From positions 1 through 64,000 of the forward strand of contig JAJDWX010000030.1 in the NCBI GenBank assembly GCA_022825385.1: a DNA stretch of 64,000 bases. The letters run 5' to 3'. Shown here piece after piece: positions 28,510-37,639 of the stretch (position 1 is its first letter; the number at the start of each line of letters is the position of its first letter). The DNA comes from Rhodothermales bacterium. Its GTDB lineage: Bacteria > Bacteroidota > Rhodothermia > Rhodothermales > VXPQ01. The position numbers and the translations under genes were made by a program. The notes beneath the pieces were generated by a model. It saw nothing but the letters and a program-made list of their open reading frames with translations, was not told where the DNA came from and did not search any database.

Positions 28510-28880
28510 AATGTTTTCCGTAAGATGGCCGAATATGCCCGTGTGAGTACGACGAACGGATATCCCGGTCGCAAGGCAGGCCGCCCCGCAAGGACGCAAA
28601 GCCCGGCGTTTAACCGAAAAATCCGTATGGCGCAAAATGGCTTGAAACCAATATAATGACCTTAAAAAATGCGCGAAAACGATGCCCGAAAACCGACAGA
28701 GCGCGTTGCAGCCATGCCGCTGCGCTTGCCGGGCTTCGAATGTATTTTTGAGAATATACGAACGAAGAAGCAAAAAAGCAGGACGAATTTACGGAAAGAA
28801 ACGCAGCTTTATGCGTATGTTCACGCTTTCCGGCAACGCCGGAACCCCGCATTTCCCGCAAGAAAGACCTTCCCGACAGC
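28510..28880. other. Divergent intergenic region with a possible structured RNA element (28556-28626)
   Basis: 371 bases between the sorting-domain gene (minus) and ldcA (plus). ACGGAT (28556-28561) pairs with ATCCGT (28621-28626), enclosing CGGT/ACCG and CGC-GGC/GCC-GCG pairs around CCGCAAGGACGCAAAGCC, which resembles the core of the c-di-GMP-I (GEMM) aptamer on the plus strand. The second GEMM half is missing, so the match is weak. On the minus strand the same element lies about 47 bases before the start of the sorting-domain gene. No convincing -35/-10 pair was found. Confidence 0.3.
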
Positions 28881-29825
28881 GTGAAACCCCTTCCCCTCGA
28901 ACCGGGCGATACGATCGGCGTGGTCGCGCCGGCCAGCGCGCCCGCCAGCCTGGCCCGGTTCCGCGCCGGGATCGTGCAGCTGGAGCGACGGGGCTATCGG
29001 GTAGAAGCAGGCCGGTCCGTCTTCGCCGAGAAGGGCTATCTTTCCGGAACCGACGACGAGCGGCTCGACGAATTGAACGGGTTTTTGCGCCGGGACGACG
29101 TAAAAATGGTTATTGCAGCGCGGGGCGGATACGGCTGCCTGCGCTTGTTGCCGCGCCTCGATTACGCGGCGGCGCGGGCCTGCCCCAAGCTGCTTGTGGG
29201 ATACAGCGACGTCACCGCGCTGCATCTTGCGCTATGGCGCCACGCTGCGCTCCCGGGCATTTCGGGCCCGATGGTCGCCGTCGACTGGCCGGATCTGGAC
29301 CCCGCTTCGGAAGCGCAGTTCTGGTCGATCGCCCGCGGAGAAACCTGCGACGCCCTGACCGGACCCTCCGGAGAGCCGCTCCGTCCGCTTCGCGAAGGCG
29401 TAGCCGAGGGCCCCTTGCTGGGCGGCAACCTGTCCACGATCGCCCGGCTCGTCGGAACGCCGTACCTGCCCTCGTTCGAACAAGCGATCCTGTTCGTGGA
29501 AGACGTCGGCGAAGCCCCCTATCGCATCGACGCCCTGCTGGCGCAATTACGCCTCGCAGGCGCGTTCGACAAACTGGGCGGGCTGGTCGTTGGGGCCTTC
29601 ACGCGATGGCGGGCGGATACCGAGCCGGACCCCGCCGCGCCTTCGCCGGACGACATTTTTCGCGCGTATTTCGGCGACGCCCGTTTCCCCGTCGCCCGCG
29701 GACTGGTCTACGGCCATTTTCCGGTGAAAAGTTCGCTGCCTGTTGGCGTCCGCGCCCGCTTGCGGGTAACTTCCGCCATGGCGCAACTGAGCCTCCTCGA
29801 ACCGGTTGCGCACCCTCCCCTGTAA
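28881..29825 (+). CDS. ldcA: LD-carboxypeptidase (S66 family)
   Basis: 314 residues, full length. S66 serine peptidases trim the terminal D-alanine from tetrapeptides during murein recycling in the cytoplasm. Visible are the N-terminal GDTIGVVAPAS, the nucleophile region LLVGYSDVTALH (serine about 108), GPLLGGNLSTIARLVGTPYLP, FVEDVGEAPYRIDALL with the catalytic glutamate, and GHFPVK with the histidine. GTG start at 28881, chosen because it directly precedes MKPLPLEPGDTIG. No signal peptide. It is followed closely by purN and purH on the same strand, with no functional link beyond co-transcription. Confidence 0.88.
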   Translation: MKPLPLEPGDTIGVVAPASAPASLARFRAGIVQLERRGYRVEAGRSVFAEKGYLSGTDDERLDELNGFLRRDDVKMVIAARGGYGCLRLLPRLDYAAARACPKLLVGYSDVTALHLALWRHAALPGISGPMVAVDWPDLDPASEAQFWSIARGETCDALTGPSGEPLRPLREGVAEGPLLGGNLSTIARLVGTPYLPSFEQAILFVEDVGEAPYRIDALLAQLRLAGAFDKLGGLVVGAFTRWRADTEPDPAAPSPDDIFRAYFGDARFPVARGLVYGHFPVKSSLPVGVRARLRVTSAMAQLSLLEPVAHPPL

Positions 29826-29856
29826 CCTTCTGCACCATCATGCACACGCAGGTCGT

Positions 29857-30501
29857 ATGACGCGCTCCCGCCTCAGCGTAGCTGTTTTCGCTTCCGGACG
29901 CGGCTCGAACTTCAAGGCCATTCTGGACCATGCAGACAAGCCGGACCCGGACTTCAGGGTGGTTTGCTGCATATCGGACCGGCGCAACGCGGGCGCGCTC
30001 GACCTGGCCGCCGAGCGCAACCTCCCTGCGGTGGTCCTGCATCCGCGAGATTTCGCGACGGAAGAAGACTACAGCCGGATTCTTCTCGAAAAACTGCGCG
30101 CGTACGGCGCCGACTTCATCGCGCTGGCCGGATTTCTTAAAAAGATTCCGACGCATGTCATTGAGCCGTTCAAGGGGCGCATCGTGAATGTGCATCCGTC
30201 GCTCTTGCCTGCCTTCGGCGGGCCGGGCATGTACGGACGACGCGTGCACGAAGCCGTCGTGGAATACGGCGTTCACTGGACCGGCGCGACGGTTCATGTC
30301 GTAGAGGATGCGTACGATACCGGCCCTGTCGTTTTGCAGGAAGCCGTGCCCGTGTTTCCCGAAGACGATCCGGACGAGGTCGCGGCCCGCGTGCTTGCCG
30401 TGGAGCACCGGCTTTTGCCCGAAGCGTTGCGGCTATTCGCGCAGGGCCGGATATCCTTCGAGGGGCGCCGCGTACGCATTGCCGCCGCGCACACCCGCTG
30501 A
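29857..30501 (+). CDS. purN: Phosphoribosylglycinamide formyltransferase
   Basis: 214 residues, the normal size for PurN, which transfers a formyl group from 10-formyl-THF to GAR in the third step of purine synthesis. Motifs: VAVFASGRGSNF for phosphate binding, FIALAGFLKKIP, the active loop NVHPSLLPAFGG, and GATVHVVEDAYDTGPV with the catalytic aspartate. The ATG at 29857 gives the standard N-terminus; the open frame begins earlier but overlaps ldcA. It is followed by purH 34 bases later, a common pairing. Confidence 0.93.
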   Translation: MTRSRLSVAVFASGRGSNFKAILDHADKPDPDFRVVCCISDRRNAGALDLAAERNLPAVVLHPRDFATEEDYSRILLEKLRAYGADFIALAGFLKKIPTHVIEPFKGRIVNVHPSLLPAFGGPGMYGRRVHEAVVEYGVHWTGATVHVVEDAYDTGPVVLQEAVPVFPEDDPDEVAARVLAVEHRLLPEALRLFAQGRISFEGRRVRIAAAHTR

Positions 30502-30535
30502 TTCCACCGAAACCCAACGATCTGCCCGAAATTCA

Positions 30536-32143
30536 ATGATTTCCGCCAAGCGCCTGCCGCCGCCCGCCGATATCTTGCCCGTGCGCCGGGCCCTGCTCTC
30601 CGTATTCGACAAAACAGGCCTCGTTCCCTTTGCGCAACGCTTGCGAGAACACGGCGTCGAACTGATTTCCACGGGCGGCACGGCGCGCGCCTTGCGGGAA
30701 GCCGGTTTGCCGGTTATCGATGTGTCCGAACGCACGGGATATCCTGAAATACTGGACGGGCGCGTCAAAACGCTGCACCCCGCCGTGCATGGCGGCCTGC
30801 TCGCCCGCCGCAACGACGCAGAGGACATGGAAGCCCTCGAAGCGCTTTCCATTACTCCCATCGAACTCGTCGTGGCGAATCTGTACCCCTTCGAAAAAGC
30901 CGTATCCGAGGAAGTTTCGGAAGCGGAAGCCATCGAAAATATCGACATCGGCGGGCCGGCCATGATTCGCGCGGCGGCCAAAAATTATTTTTTCGCGGGG
31001 GTGGTTACTTCGCCTGCGCAGTACGAGGGCCTCGCGGACGAACTGGCCGAACGAAACGGCGGCCTGACCATGGCGACGCGGCGGGCGCTTGCCAGGGAAG
31101 CCTTCCGGCGAACCGGAACGTACGACCAGGCGATCGCCGCCTGGTTCGGGGACGGCGGGGCGGCGAACGACGACCGCAGCGCATCGGGCCTGCCGCCAAA
31201 CCTCCAGATCCGGGGGCCTCGGCAACGGTCGCTTCGCTATGGCGAGAATCCGCACCAGCAGGCAGCGGTATATGGCGACGCCCGCAATGGCTGGACGCAA
31301 ATCCATGGCAAGGAATTGTCCTTCAATAACCTGATAGACCTCGACGCCGCGCGGCGCCTCATTGGCGAATTCGGCGCGGACGAACCGGCCTGCGCCATCC
31401 TGAAGCACACCAATCCGTGCGGCGCGGCGGTCGCCGATACGCTGGAAAACGCCTGGGCCGGCGCATTCGCCACCGACCGCCAATCCCCGTTTGGCGGCGT
31501 GGTCGTCGTCAACCGCCCGCTGGACCAGGCCACTGCCGAAGCCATCGACAGCATTTTTACGGAAATCGTCATCGCGCCGGAATTCGAACCAGGCGCAGCG
31601 GCCTTGCTGAAGCAGAAAAAAAACCGACGGCTGATCCGCCTGGACGCCGCCGCAAGCGAAACGCCGGCGCTCGACCTGCGCAGCCTGTCCGGAAATATAC
31701 TCGCGCAAACGATGGACGCGCCGCTTCCCGATCCGGAAACGATGCGCGCCCGCCTGCAGGTCGTAACCGAACGCGCGCCCGGCGAACGCGAGTGGCAAGA
31801 CCTGGATTTCGCCTGGCGGATCGTCAAGCATGTCAAGAGCAATGCGATCGTATACGCCCGCGATCGGCGTACGCTTGGAATCGGGGCAGGCCAGATGAGC
31901 CGCGTCGACGCATCCGAAATCGCCGTAACGAAAGGCGAAAAATCGGAACTCGACTTCAAAAATTCCGTGATAGCGTCGGATGCCTTTTTCCCGTTCGCAG
32001 ACGGGGTGATCACCGCGGCCCAAAGCGGCGCCAGCGCGGTCATTCAGCCTGGCGGCTCTGTGCGAGACAAGGAAGTTACCGCCGCAGCGAACGAAAACGG
32101 CATGGCGATGGTACATACGGGGATACGCCATTTTCGCCATTAG
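30536..32143 (+). CDS. purH: Bifunctional AICAR formyltransferase/IMP cyclohydrolase
   Basis: 535 residues. PurH catalyses the last two steps to IMP. The N-terminal MGS-like IMP cyclohydrolase domain (about residues 15-150) has [38 protein letters not shown] and NLYPFEKAV; the transformylase part has [34 protein letters not shown] and [11 protein letters not shown]. The ATG at 30536 follows purN closely; the open frame extends up into purN but without sense. A run of eight A lies in the coding sequence at 31616-31623, without frame damage. Complete and apparently functional. Confidence 0.95.
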   Translation: MISAKRLPPPADILPVRRALLSVFDKTGLVPFAQRLREHGVELISTGGTARALREAGLPVIDVSERTGYPEILDGRVKTLHPAVHGGLLARRNDAEDMEALEALSITPIELVVANLYPFEKAVSEEVSEAEAIENIDIGGPAMIRAAAKNYFFAGVVTSPAQYEGLADELAERNGGLTMATRRALAREAFRRTGTYDQAIAAWFGDGGAANDDRSASGLPPNLQIRGPRQRSLRYGENPHQQAAVYGDARNGWTQIHGKELSFNNLIDLDAARRLIGEFGADEPACAILKHTNPCGAAVADTLENAWAGAFATDRQSPFGGVVVVNRPLDQATAEAIDSIFTEIVIAPEFEPGAAALLKQKKNRRLIRLDAAASETPALDLRSLSGNILAQTMDAPLPDPETMRARLQVVTERAPGEREWQDLDFAWRIVKHVKSNAIVYARDRRTLGIGAGQMSRVDASEIAVTKGEKSELDFKNSVIASDAFFPFADGVITAAQSGASAVIQPGGSVRDKEVTAAANENGMAMVHTGIRHFRH

Positions 32144-32245
32144 CCGCCTTGCGCAAAACGGGCCCCCGAACGCCCCCGTTTCGCCGCGCCGGGCAATACT
32201 GCGCGCAAGGCGCCCGGCGACCTCTTTTTGGACAGGACAAGCGTT

Positions 32246-33256
32246 ATGGGCTTTTTTAATTTTTCTTCGGATATCGCCATCGACCTCGGTACGGCGAACA
32301 CCCTGATTTATATAAAGGAACAGGGGATCGTGCTCGACGAGCCCAGCATCGTGGCCGTGCATCGAAACACGCGCAAGACCGTAGCCATCGGATACGACGC
32401 GCAAAAAATGCATGAGCGCACCCACAAGGACATAGAAACCATCCTTCCGCTCAAGGACGGGGTCATCGCCGATTTCGAGATAGCCGAGGAGCTGATCCGG
32501 GGCTTGATACGCAAGGTGCGCAAAGGTTTCCTGTCGTCCATTCAGAACATGGTCGTCTGCGTGCCCAGCGGCATTACCGAAGTGGAAAAACGGGCGGTGC
32601 GCGACTCGGCGGAGCACTCGGGCGCCCGCAAGGTCTATCTCATCGACGAACCGATCGCCGCGGCCATCGGGATCGGCCTGAACGTGAACGAGCCCATCGG
32701 CAACATGATCGTGGACATCGGGGGGGGGACCTCGGAAATCGCGGTGATTACGCTTTCGGGCATCGTGGTGAACGAATCCATACGCGTCGGCGGCAACGAA
32801 TTCGATAGCGCCATCGTGCAGTATTTCAAGCGGAACCACTCTTTCCTTATCGGCCAGCGCACCGCCGAACGCATGAAGTGCGAAGTAGGAAGCGCCTCCG
32901 CGCTGGACCCGGAGCTGGAAATTGCGGTGCGGGGCCGCGATCTGGTAAGAGGAATTCCCAAAGTGCGCAACATTTCGTCGGAAGAAATACGCGAGGCGTT
33001 GCGCGAACGGATCGACTTGATCGTGGCCGCCATTCTGCGCTGCCTGGAACGTACGCCCCCGGAACTTGGCGCCGACATCCTGGAACGCGGCATTATGCTG
33101 ACCGGCGGGGGAGCCAAGCTGAAAGGGCTCGACAATTTAATACGCAACCATATCGAACTGCCCGTGCATCAATCGGAAAATCCATTGCTCGCCGTGGCGG
33201 AGGGCACCGGAAAAGTGCTCGAAAACCTGAAGGAATACCAGAATGTCCTTACATGA
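32246..33256 (+). CDS. mreB: Rod shape-determining protein MreB
   Basis: 336 residues, actin-like ATPase that forms filaments under the membrane and guides side-wall synthesis. Motifs: phosphate 1 IAIDLGTANTLIY, VVCVPSGITEVEKRAV, YLIDEPIAAAIG, phosphate 2 MIVDIGGGTSEIAV, and LTGGGAKLKGLD. The ATG at 32246 preceded by AGGAC is preferred to a TTG six codons earlier. The glycine codons of the phosphate-2 loop form a run of nine G (32720-32728). The stop overlaps the start of mreC (ATGA), so the two are coupled. The pair shows the organism is rod-shaped. Confidence 0.96.
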   Translation: MGFFNFSSDIAIDLGTANTLIYIKEQGIVLDEPSIVAVHRNTRKTVAIGYDAQKMHERTHKDIETILPLKDGVIADFEIAEELIRGLIRKVRKGFLSSIQNMVVCVPSGITEVEKRAVRDSAEHSGARKVYLIDEPIAAAIGIGLNVNEPIGNMIVDIGGGTSEIAVITLSGIVVNESIRVGGNEFDSAIVQYFKRNHSFLIGQRTAERMKCEVGSASALDPELEIAVRGRDLVRGIPKVRNISSEEIREALRERIDLIVAAILRCLERTPPELGADILERGIMLTGGGAKLKGLDNLIRNHIELPVHQSENPLLAVAEGTGKVLENLKEYQNVLT

Positions 33257-34077
33257 ACACCCGTCTGACGCATATTCGGGATGGCTTATTGCTCGGCGGC
33301 CTCCTTTTCGTCGCCGGGTTCGCGATGCTGACGGCCAATCGGGGCGTCGTGCGCACCCTGCAGATCGGCGCGATGGAGGTCACGTCGCGGGTGGAAGCGC
33401 TATACGCGCGGGCGGTTCAGAATTTTAATGCAGTTTCTGAAAACAATGTCCTGCGCGAGGAAAACATCCGGCTTTCCAGCGAAATTGCGCGCGCTCGGGG
33501 GGCGCTGCTCGAAAACGAACGGCTCCAGCGGCTTATCGGGTATCGCGCCGAAACGCCGTACGCGCTGCTCCCCGCGCGCATCGTCAACAAGGACATCACC
33601 GGGCAATGGAACCATTTTACGCTCAACGTAGGCGAAGCGGACAGCGTAAAAAACCATATGGCCGTCGTCAACGAGCATGGCGTCCTCGGATATACCGCGC
33701 TGGTGGGCAAGCAGTACTCGAAAGCCATCTCGTATATCAATACAGAAGTATATATCCCGGCCAAGATTCTTCCTTCGCAAGCCTACGGAATCGTTCGATG
33801 GGACGGCGTCCGAACAGACCGATTGCATATCGAATCGGTGGTCAAGACAGAACCCGTGGAAACAGGGCAGCTGGTCGTCACGGCGGGATACAGCGGCATA
33901 TTTCCGCCGGGCCTCCCGATCGGCGCTATAGATTCTATCGCCGTCCGGCCCGGACGATACGACCTGAACATATTCGTCCGCCCCGCCGCATCCATATCGA
34001 CGGCGCGGCATGTGTTTGTCGTGCAGGAGCGACCGGACCCGGAGCGCATGGAATTCGAACGGCGGCCCATTCGTTAA
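33253..34077 (+). CDS. mreC: Rod shape-determining protein MreC
   Basis: 274 residues. One N-terminal membrane segment (residues 10-28) and a coiled coil (about 40-95, ENNVLREENIRLSSEIARARGALLENERLQRL) precede the two beta-barrel periplasmic domain with VNKDITGQWNHFTLNVG, VVNEHGVLGYTALVG, QLVVTAGYSGIFPPGLPIG. MreC links MreB filaments to penicillin-binding proteins. The start overlaps the stop of mreB. No mreD follows; the next gene is dacB, so mreD and mrdA/rodA must be elsewhere or replaced. Confidence 0.92.
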   Translation: MNTRLTHIRDGLLLGGLLFVAGFAMLTANRGVVRTLQIGAMEVTSRVEALYARAVQNFNAVSENNVLREENIRLSSEIARARGALLENERLQRLIGYRAETPYALLPARIVNKDITGQWNHFTLNVGEADSVKNHMAVVNEHGVLGYTALVGKQYSKAISYINTEVYIPAKILPSQAYGIVRWDGVRTDRLHIESVVKTEPVETGQLVVTAGYSGIFPPGLPIGAIDSIAVRPGRYDLNIFVRPAASISTARHVFVVQERPDPERMEFERRPIR

Positions 34078-34129
34078 AACCGGCGCGCTGGCGTCCTTTC
34101 CCTTCCCTCCCTCCCGAACCCGGATACCC

Positions 34130-35659
34130 ATGGCCTTGAAACGCTTCCTCGTCCTGCTGCTATTGTGCGGCGGCGCAAGCAGCCCTGCGGCGGCGCAAGA
34201 ACGCGAGGGGCCTCGCCGTCTCCGCAACGACATAAATCGGCTGCTGGACGCAGAAAGGTTCGAGCGCGGATTCTGGGGCGTGCATGTCCTGGACGTCGAA
34301 AGCGGACGCACCCTGTACGCCCGCAACGCCGGCAAATCTTTTGTCCCGGCCTCGAACGCCAAACTGTACTCGACGGCGGCGGCCCTGGACTTGCTGGGCC
34401 CGGACTACCGCTTCGAAACCCGCGTGTATATCGACGGCGTCGTGGACGAAGACGGCGCGCTCCAGGGCAATGTCATCGTGCGCGGCGGAGCCGACCCCAC
34501 GCTGGGCGGACATTATCTTGCCGATTCCGGCGACTGGGACGAGGACATCGACGCGCTCGCCGTCTTTCGCGCCTGGGCGGATTCGCTGCGCGCCGCCGGC
34601 GTACGCCGCATTGCAGGCGACGTCATAGGGGACGACGACGTAATCGACGACATACCGCTGGGCGCAAACTGGGCCTGGGACGACGAAACCTGGTACTATT
34701 CCGCGCAACTCGGGGGACTAACCTTCCACGACAACGTCATTCACCTGTATGTGAACGGGCAATCGCCGGGCATGCCCGCCGCGCTGAGCTGGGAACCGCT
34801 CAATACGGGGTACGTGCAGGTCGTCAACCGGACGCGCACGACCGAAGCGGGAACGCGGCTGAACGAAAGGTACCGTCGCCTGCGCGGCGGCAACATCGTC
34901 GAGGTCTCCGTCACGCTCCCGCCCGGGGCCAGCGAACTCGAAGAAATCACCGTCGAAAACCCCACGGCCTATACGGTATACGTGTTCCGGGAAGCCTTGC
35001 TGGCGTCGGGCATTGCCGTGGCGGGCGATCCCGTGGACGCAGACGACTTGTCCATCAAGCCTTCGTACGAAACGCCCGCGTACCGGCTGGTGGCGACCCA
35101 TCGTTCCGCGCCCCTGCCGGACGTGGCCGCCATGGTCAACAAGCCCAGTCAGAATCTGTACGCCGACCTGATCATGAAAATGATCGGCGCAGCGTTGCCG
35201 CAAGAAGACAGCGACCTTGCGCCGGGGTCGGCGGCCATGGGCCTCCAGACCGCCATGGGAACCTTTGCGCGCGCAGGCGTCGACACAAGCGCCATCCGGC
35301 TGGTGGACGGATCCGGGCTGTCCCGACTGAATCTGATTGCCCCCGAGATGACCACGTCGCTGCTGTCCTTCATGTGGACGCACCCGAACGAAAGGGTACG
35401 CGACGCCTTTTACGATTCGCTTCCGGTGGCGGGCGAAAGCGGTTCGCTCAAACGCCGCATGCGACAAGGGGCCGCGGCGGGAAACATGCGCGGCAAGACG
35501 GGCACGCTGACGTTTGCAAGCAGTTTGAGCGGGTACGTGCGGGCGCAGAGCGGGCGCATGCTCGCTTTTTCCATCATGTCCAACCATCATATACGAGGAT
35601 CAGGAGACGTTCGCAGAGCGCAGGACGCCATCGTGGAACGGCTGGCGCAATTCGAATAA
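34130..35659 (+). CDS. dacB: D-alanyl-D-alanine carboxypeptidase/endopeptidase (PBP4 type, S13)
   Basis: 509 residues with a signal peptide (MALKRFLVLLLLCGGASSPAAAQ). All three penicillin-binding motifs are present: S75-N-A-K78 (nucleophile serine and lysine), S340-Q-N342, and K456-T-G458. The large insert between the first two motifs (about 100-310) is typical of the S13/PBP4 family. It cuts peptide cross-links or terminal D-alanine of murein in the periplasm. It lies 52 bases after mreC, and the location with mreB-mreC suits a role in wall shaping. Confidence 0.92.
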   Translation: MALKRFLVLLLLCGGASSPAAAQEREGPRRLRNDINRLLDAERFERGFWGVHVLDVESGRTLYARNAGKSFVPASNAKLYSTAAALDLLGPDYRFETRVYIDGVVDEDGALQGNVIVRGGADPTLGGHYLADSGDWDEDIDALAVFRAWADSLRAAGVRRIAGDVIGDDDVIDDIPLGANWAWDDETWYYSAQLGGLTFHDNVIHLYVNGQSPGMPAALSWEPLNTGYVQVVNRTRTTEAGTRLNERYRRLRGGNIVEVSVTLPPGASELEEITVENPTAYTVYVFREALLASGIAVAGDPVDADDLSIKPSYETPAYRLVATHRSAPLPDVAAMVNKPSQNLYADLIMKMIGAALPQEDSDLAPGSAAMGLQTAMGTFARAGVDTSAIRLVDGSGLSRLNLIAPEMTTSLLSFMWTHPNERVRDAFYDSLPVAGESGSLKRRMRQGAAAGNMRGKTGTLTFASSLSGYVRAQSGRMLAFSIMSNHHIRGSGDVRRAQDAIVERLAQFE

Positions 35660-35814
35660 TCTCCCGAAAGCGAAAATAAACTGCATCCGCACGCAATTTA
35701 AACAGAACTTTTTTTCCCTTTTCCCGTCTAACGAAGGAATAGCGCGACGTATATCAAGGGTGAGTCAGATACTAAAAGAGCATTGTTTCGAGAATCGACC
35801 GACAAAGGGCCTGA

Positions 35815-36393
35815 ATGACATCCGCCAGCGATTCCGTATACCCTCCCCTGCATGGCACAACGGTTCTGGGGCTTCGTCACCGCGGAAAAGTCGTGCTTGG
35901 CTCCGATGGGCAGGCTACCATGAGCAATGTCGTCGTGAAGCATCGCGCGCAGAAGGTGCGTACGCTCTACGAAGGCAAAATTCTTGCAGGATTCGCAGGC
36001 GCCACCGCCGATGCATTCACGCTGTTCGAGCGCTTCGAGGAAAAACTGCATCAGTATGGCGGCAACGTAACCCGCTCGGCGGTAGAACTGGCCAAGGACT
36101 GGCGTACGGATCGCTATCTCCGACGACTTGAAGCGCTGCTTGCCGTCGGCGCCCCGGAACGCTTGTTGCTCGTAAGCGGCACGGGAGACGTCATCGAACC
36201 AGACGACGAAGTGGTCGCTATCGGGTCGGGCGGAGCCTATGCGCTGGCCGCCGCCCGGGCTACCCTGCTCCACGCGGACCATCTCGACGCCCGAGACATT
36301 GTCGAACAAGCGCTGCGCATCGCCGCCGGCATTTGCATATACACGAACGATCGCCTGTCCGTGCTCGAAATAGACGCAACGGACGCAGGCTAA
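35815..36393 (+). CDS. hslV: ATP-dependent protease proteolytic subunit HslV
   Basis: 192 residues. HslV forms a two-ring dodecamer with an N-terminal threonine nucleophile; HslU unfolds substrates into it. The sequence [23 protein letters not shown] contains the cleavage point, with Thr15 becoming residue 1 after removal of a 14-residue leader, longer than the one to few residues common elsewhere. Further family motifs are [24 protein letters not shown] and [17 protein letters not shown]. The ATG at 35815 follows AAAGGG. hslU lies 1247 bases downstream, after a NYN-domain gene. Confidence 0.93.
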   Translation: MTSASDSVYPPLHGTTVLGLRHRGKVVLGSDGQATMSNVVVKHRAQKVRTLYEGKILAGFAGATADAFTLFERFEEKLHQYGGNVTRSAVELAKDWRTDRYLRRLEALLAVGAPERLLLVSGTGDVIEPDDEVVAIGSGGAYALAAARATLLHADHLDARDIVEQALRIAAGICIYTNDRLSVLEIDATDAG

Positions 36394-36473
36394 AGGCGCG
36401 GGAGCGAACCGCGCCGGACGCCACCCGAAATTCCCCCATAAATATCTTTTATAACCAGCACACTGATGATACC

Positions 36474-37607
36474 ATGACCAGTACGAACAAAGCAAACCAG
36501 CCCGCCGGAAGCACCGCGCTTTTTGTCGATTACGACGATCTGCACCGGAATCTGGCCCGCCTTACCCGCAACGAAAGCGCCTCCGTAAAGGTGGTCGCGG
36601 AAATGATCGACACGCTCCGGAACAACGTAGCCGTGGAGCATAGCCCGCTCGCGGAAACGCGCGCGTACGGCGATTTCGCGTCCCTCCGCGCTGGAGACCA
36701 GGCCAAAAACATGCTCTACATGAAGGGCATCGAAACCCGCTATGCGCCGAGCGCAAACCGGGAAAGCACCATCGAGTTGCAAATTGGCGTAGACGCCATG
36801 GACCTGCTCCACAAGCGCCCGGACATCGCCCGGCTCGTGCTGCTCAGCGGGCAACGCCTGTACCTTCCGCTTGTGCAGGCTTTTCGAAAATACGGACGCA
36901 ACATTCTCGTCGCCGGGCTTGCCGATCCCGCTTCCCCGGAGCATGGTTTTTCCGGCGGCGACGACTGGTTTATGCCGGCCCGCGAACTGCTGAGCGCGTC
37001 CGCGCAAGAATTCCTGAACGCGCCTTTTTCCGCGTCGCCCGTCCGCAGCGCCGCGCCGCCCGCGCAACGCAGGGCGCGCATGGCCCCGCCGCCTCCCGTC
37101 GAACGCAAGCCCCGGCCCGCGCCGCCCCCCGCCATGGGACCCGTCGAAGAGCTGGACGACCCGATCCTCGTTCGCACCCTGGAGATCATCGACGATCATT
37201 TCGGGCAATACGACGAAGTATACCTGACGCCGCTGCTTCGGAAACTCTCCGATCTCGTGGACGAGCGCCGGTACGACCCGAAAAACCTCGTCAGCGACCT
37301 TGAGGCGCGGCAAGCGGTGCGGCTTGAAAAACGCAGCGGTTTCCCGCACGATTACACCGTGCTCATCCTGGACGAACGGCATCCGACCGTGGCGCGCATT
37401 TTGTCCGGCAAGCCACGCAGCGCAAGCCAACCGGACGCTTTCGCCGCCTCTTCGTCCTGGGACTACGACGAGGACGCCTCCGACGACGCCGAAGACAATG
37501 GCCGCATCGAGAACGACCAGGACGGCGATTCCGGGGACGACTACGACGATGCGTTCGGTTTCGACGAGTACGACGAATACGACCGGGACCTCGGCGCCAG
37601 CGCCTGA
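36474..37607 (+). CDS. NYN (LabA/DUF88, PIN-like) domain protein with acidic tail
   Basis: 377 residues. Residues 14-165 form an NYN domain, a PIN-like metal-dependent RNase fold: [13 protein letters not shown] with the first acidic pair, [17 protein letters not shown] with the central aspartate, and [28 protein letters not shown], where the usual SGDGD reads SGQRL, so one acidic position is lost. A proline-rich linker (about 195-225) leads to a small helical domain ([30 protein letters not shown]), possibly LOTUS/OST-like, and a very acidic tail rich in D and E. It stands between hslV and hslU, 80 and 32 bases from them, and should be co-expressed. No function in the protease complex is known; RNA cleavage or binding is the family expectation. 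Confidence 0.78.
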   Translation: MTSTNKANQPAGSTALFVDYDDLHRNLARLTRNESASVKVVAEMIDTLRNNVAVEHSPLAETRAYGDFASLRAGDQAKNMLYMKGIETRYAPSANRESTIELQIGVDAMDLLHKRPDIARLVLLSGQRLYLPLVQAFRKYGRNILVAGLADPASPEHGFSGGDDWFMPARELLSASAQEFLNAPFSASPVRSAAPPAQRRARMAPPPPVERKPRPAPPPAMGPVEELDDPILVRTLEIIDDHFGQYDEVYLTPLLRKLSDLVDERRYDPKNLVSDLEARQAVRLEKRSGFPHDYTVLILDERHPTVARILSGKPRSASQPDAFAASSSWDYDEDASDDAEDNGRIENDQDGDSGDDYDDAFGFDEYDEYDRDLGASA

Positions 37608-37639
37608 CGCCCGAAAAACCTGCGAACGGACCTTTGTTT

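Noticed and set aside
28652-28657. TATAAT on the plus strand upstream of ldcA as a promoter
   Set aside because: No -35-like box lies 16-18 bases upstream, and the start of ldcA is over 220 bases away.
31616-31623. Run of eight A in purH as a programmed frameshift
   Set aside because: The zero frame continues through a full-length PurH and nothing useful follows in the other frames.
32720-32728. Run of nine G in mreB as a phase-variation site
   Set aside because: The run encodes the universal Gly-Gly-Gly of the phosphate-2 loop in an essential shape gene. The composition explains it, and switching would probably be lethal.
30533-32839. A minus-strand open frame of 768 codons opposite purH and mreB
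   Set aside because: It crosses two well-defined genes and the gap between them, and reads as low-information Arg/Gly/Phe-rich sequence.
32878-33252. In-frame extension of mreC into mreB
   Set aside because: The extension is a shadow of mreB. The ATG overlapping the mreB stop gives a normal MreC with its membrane segment.
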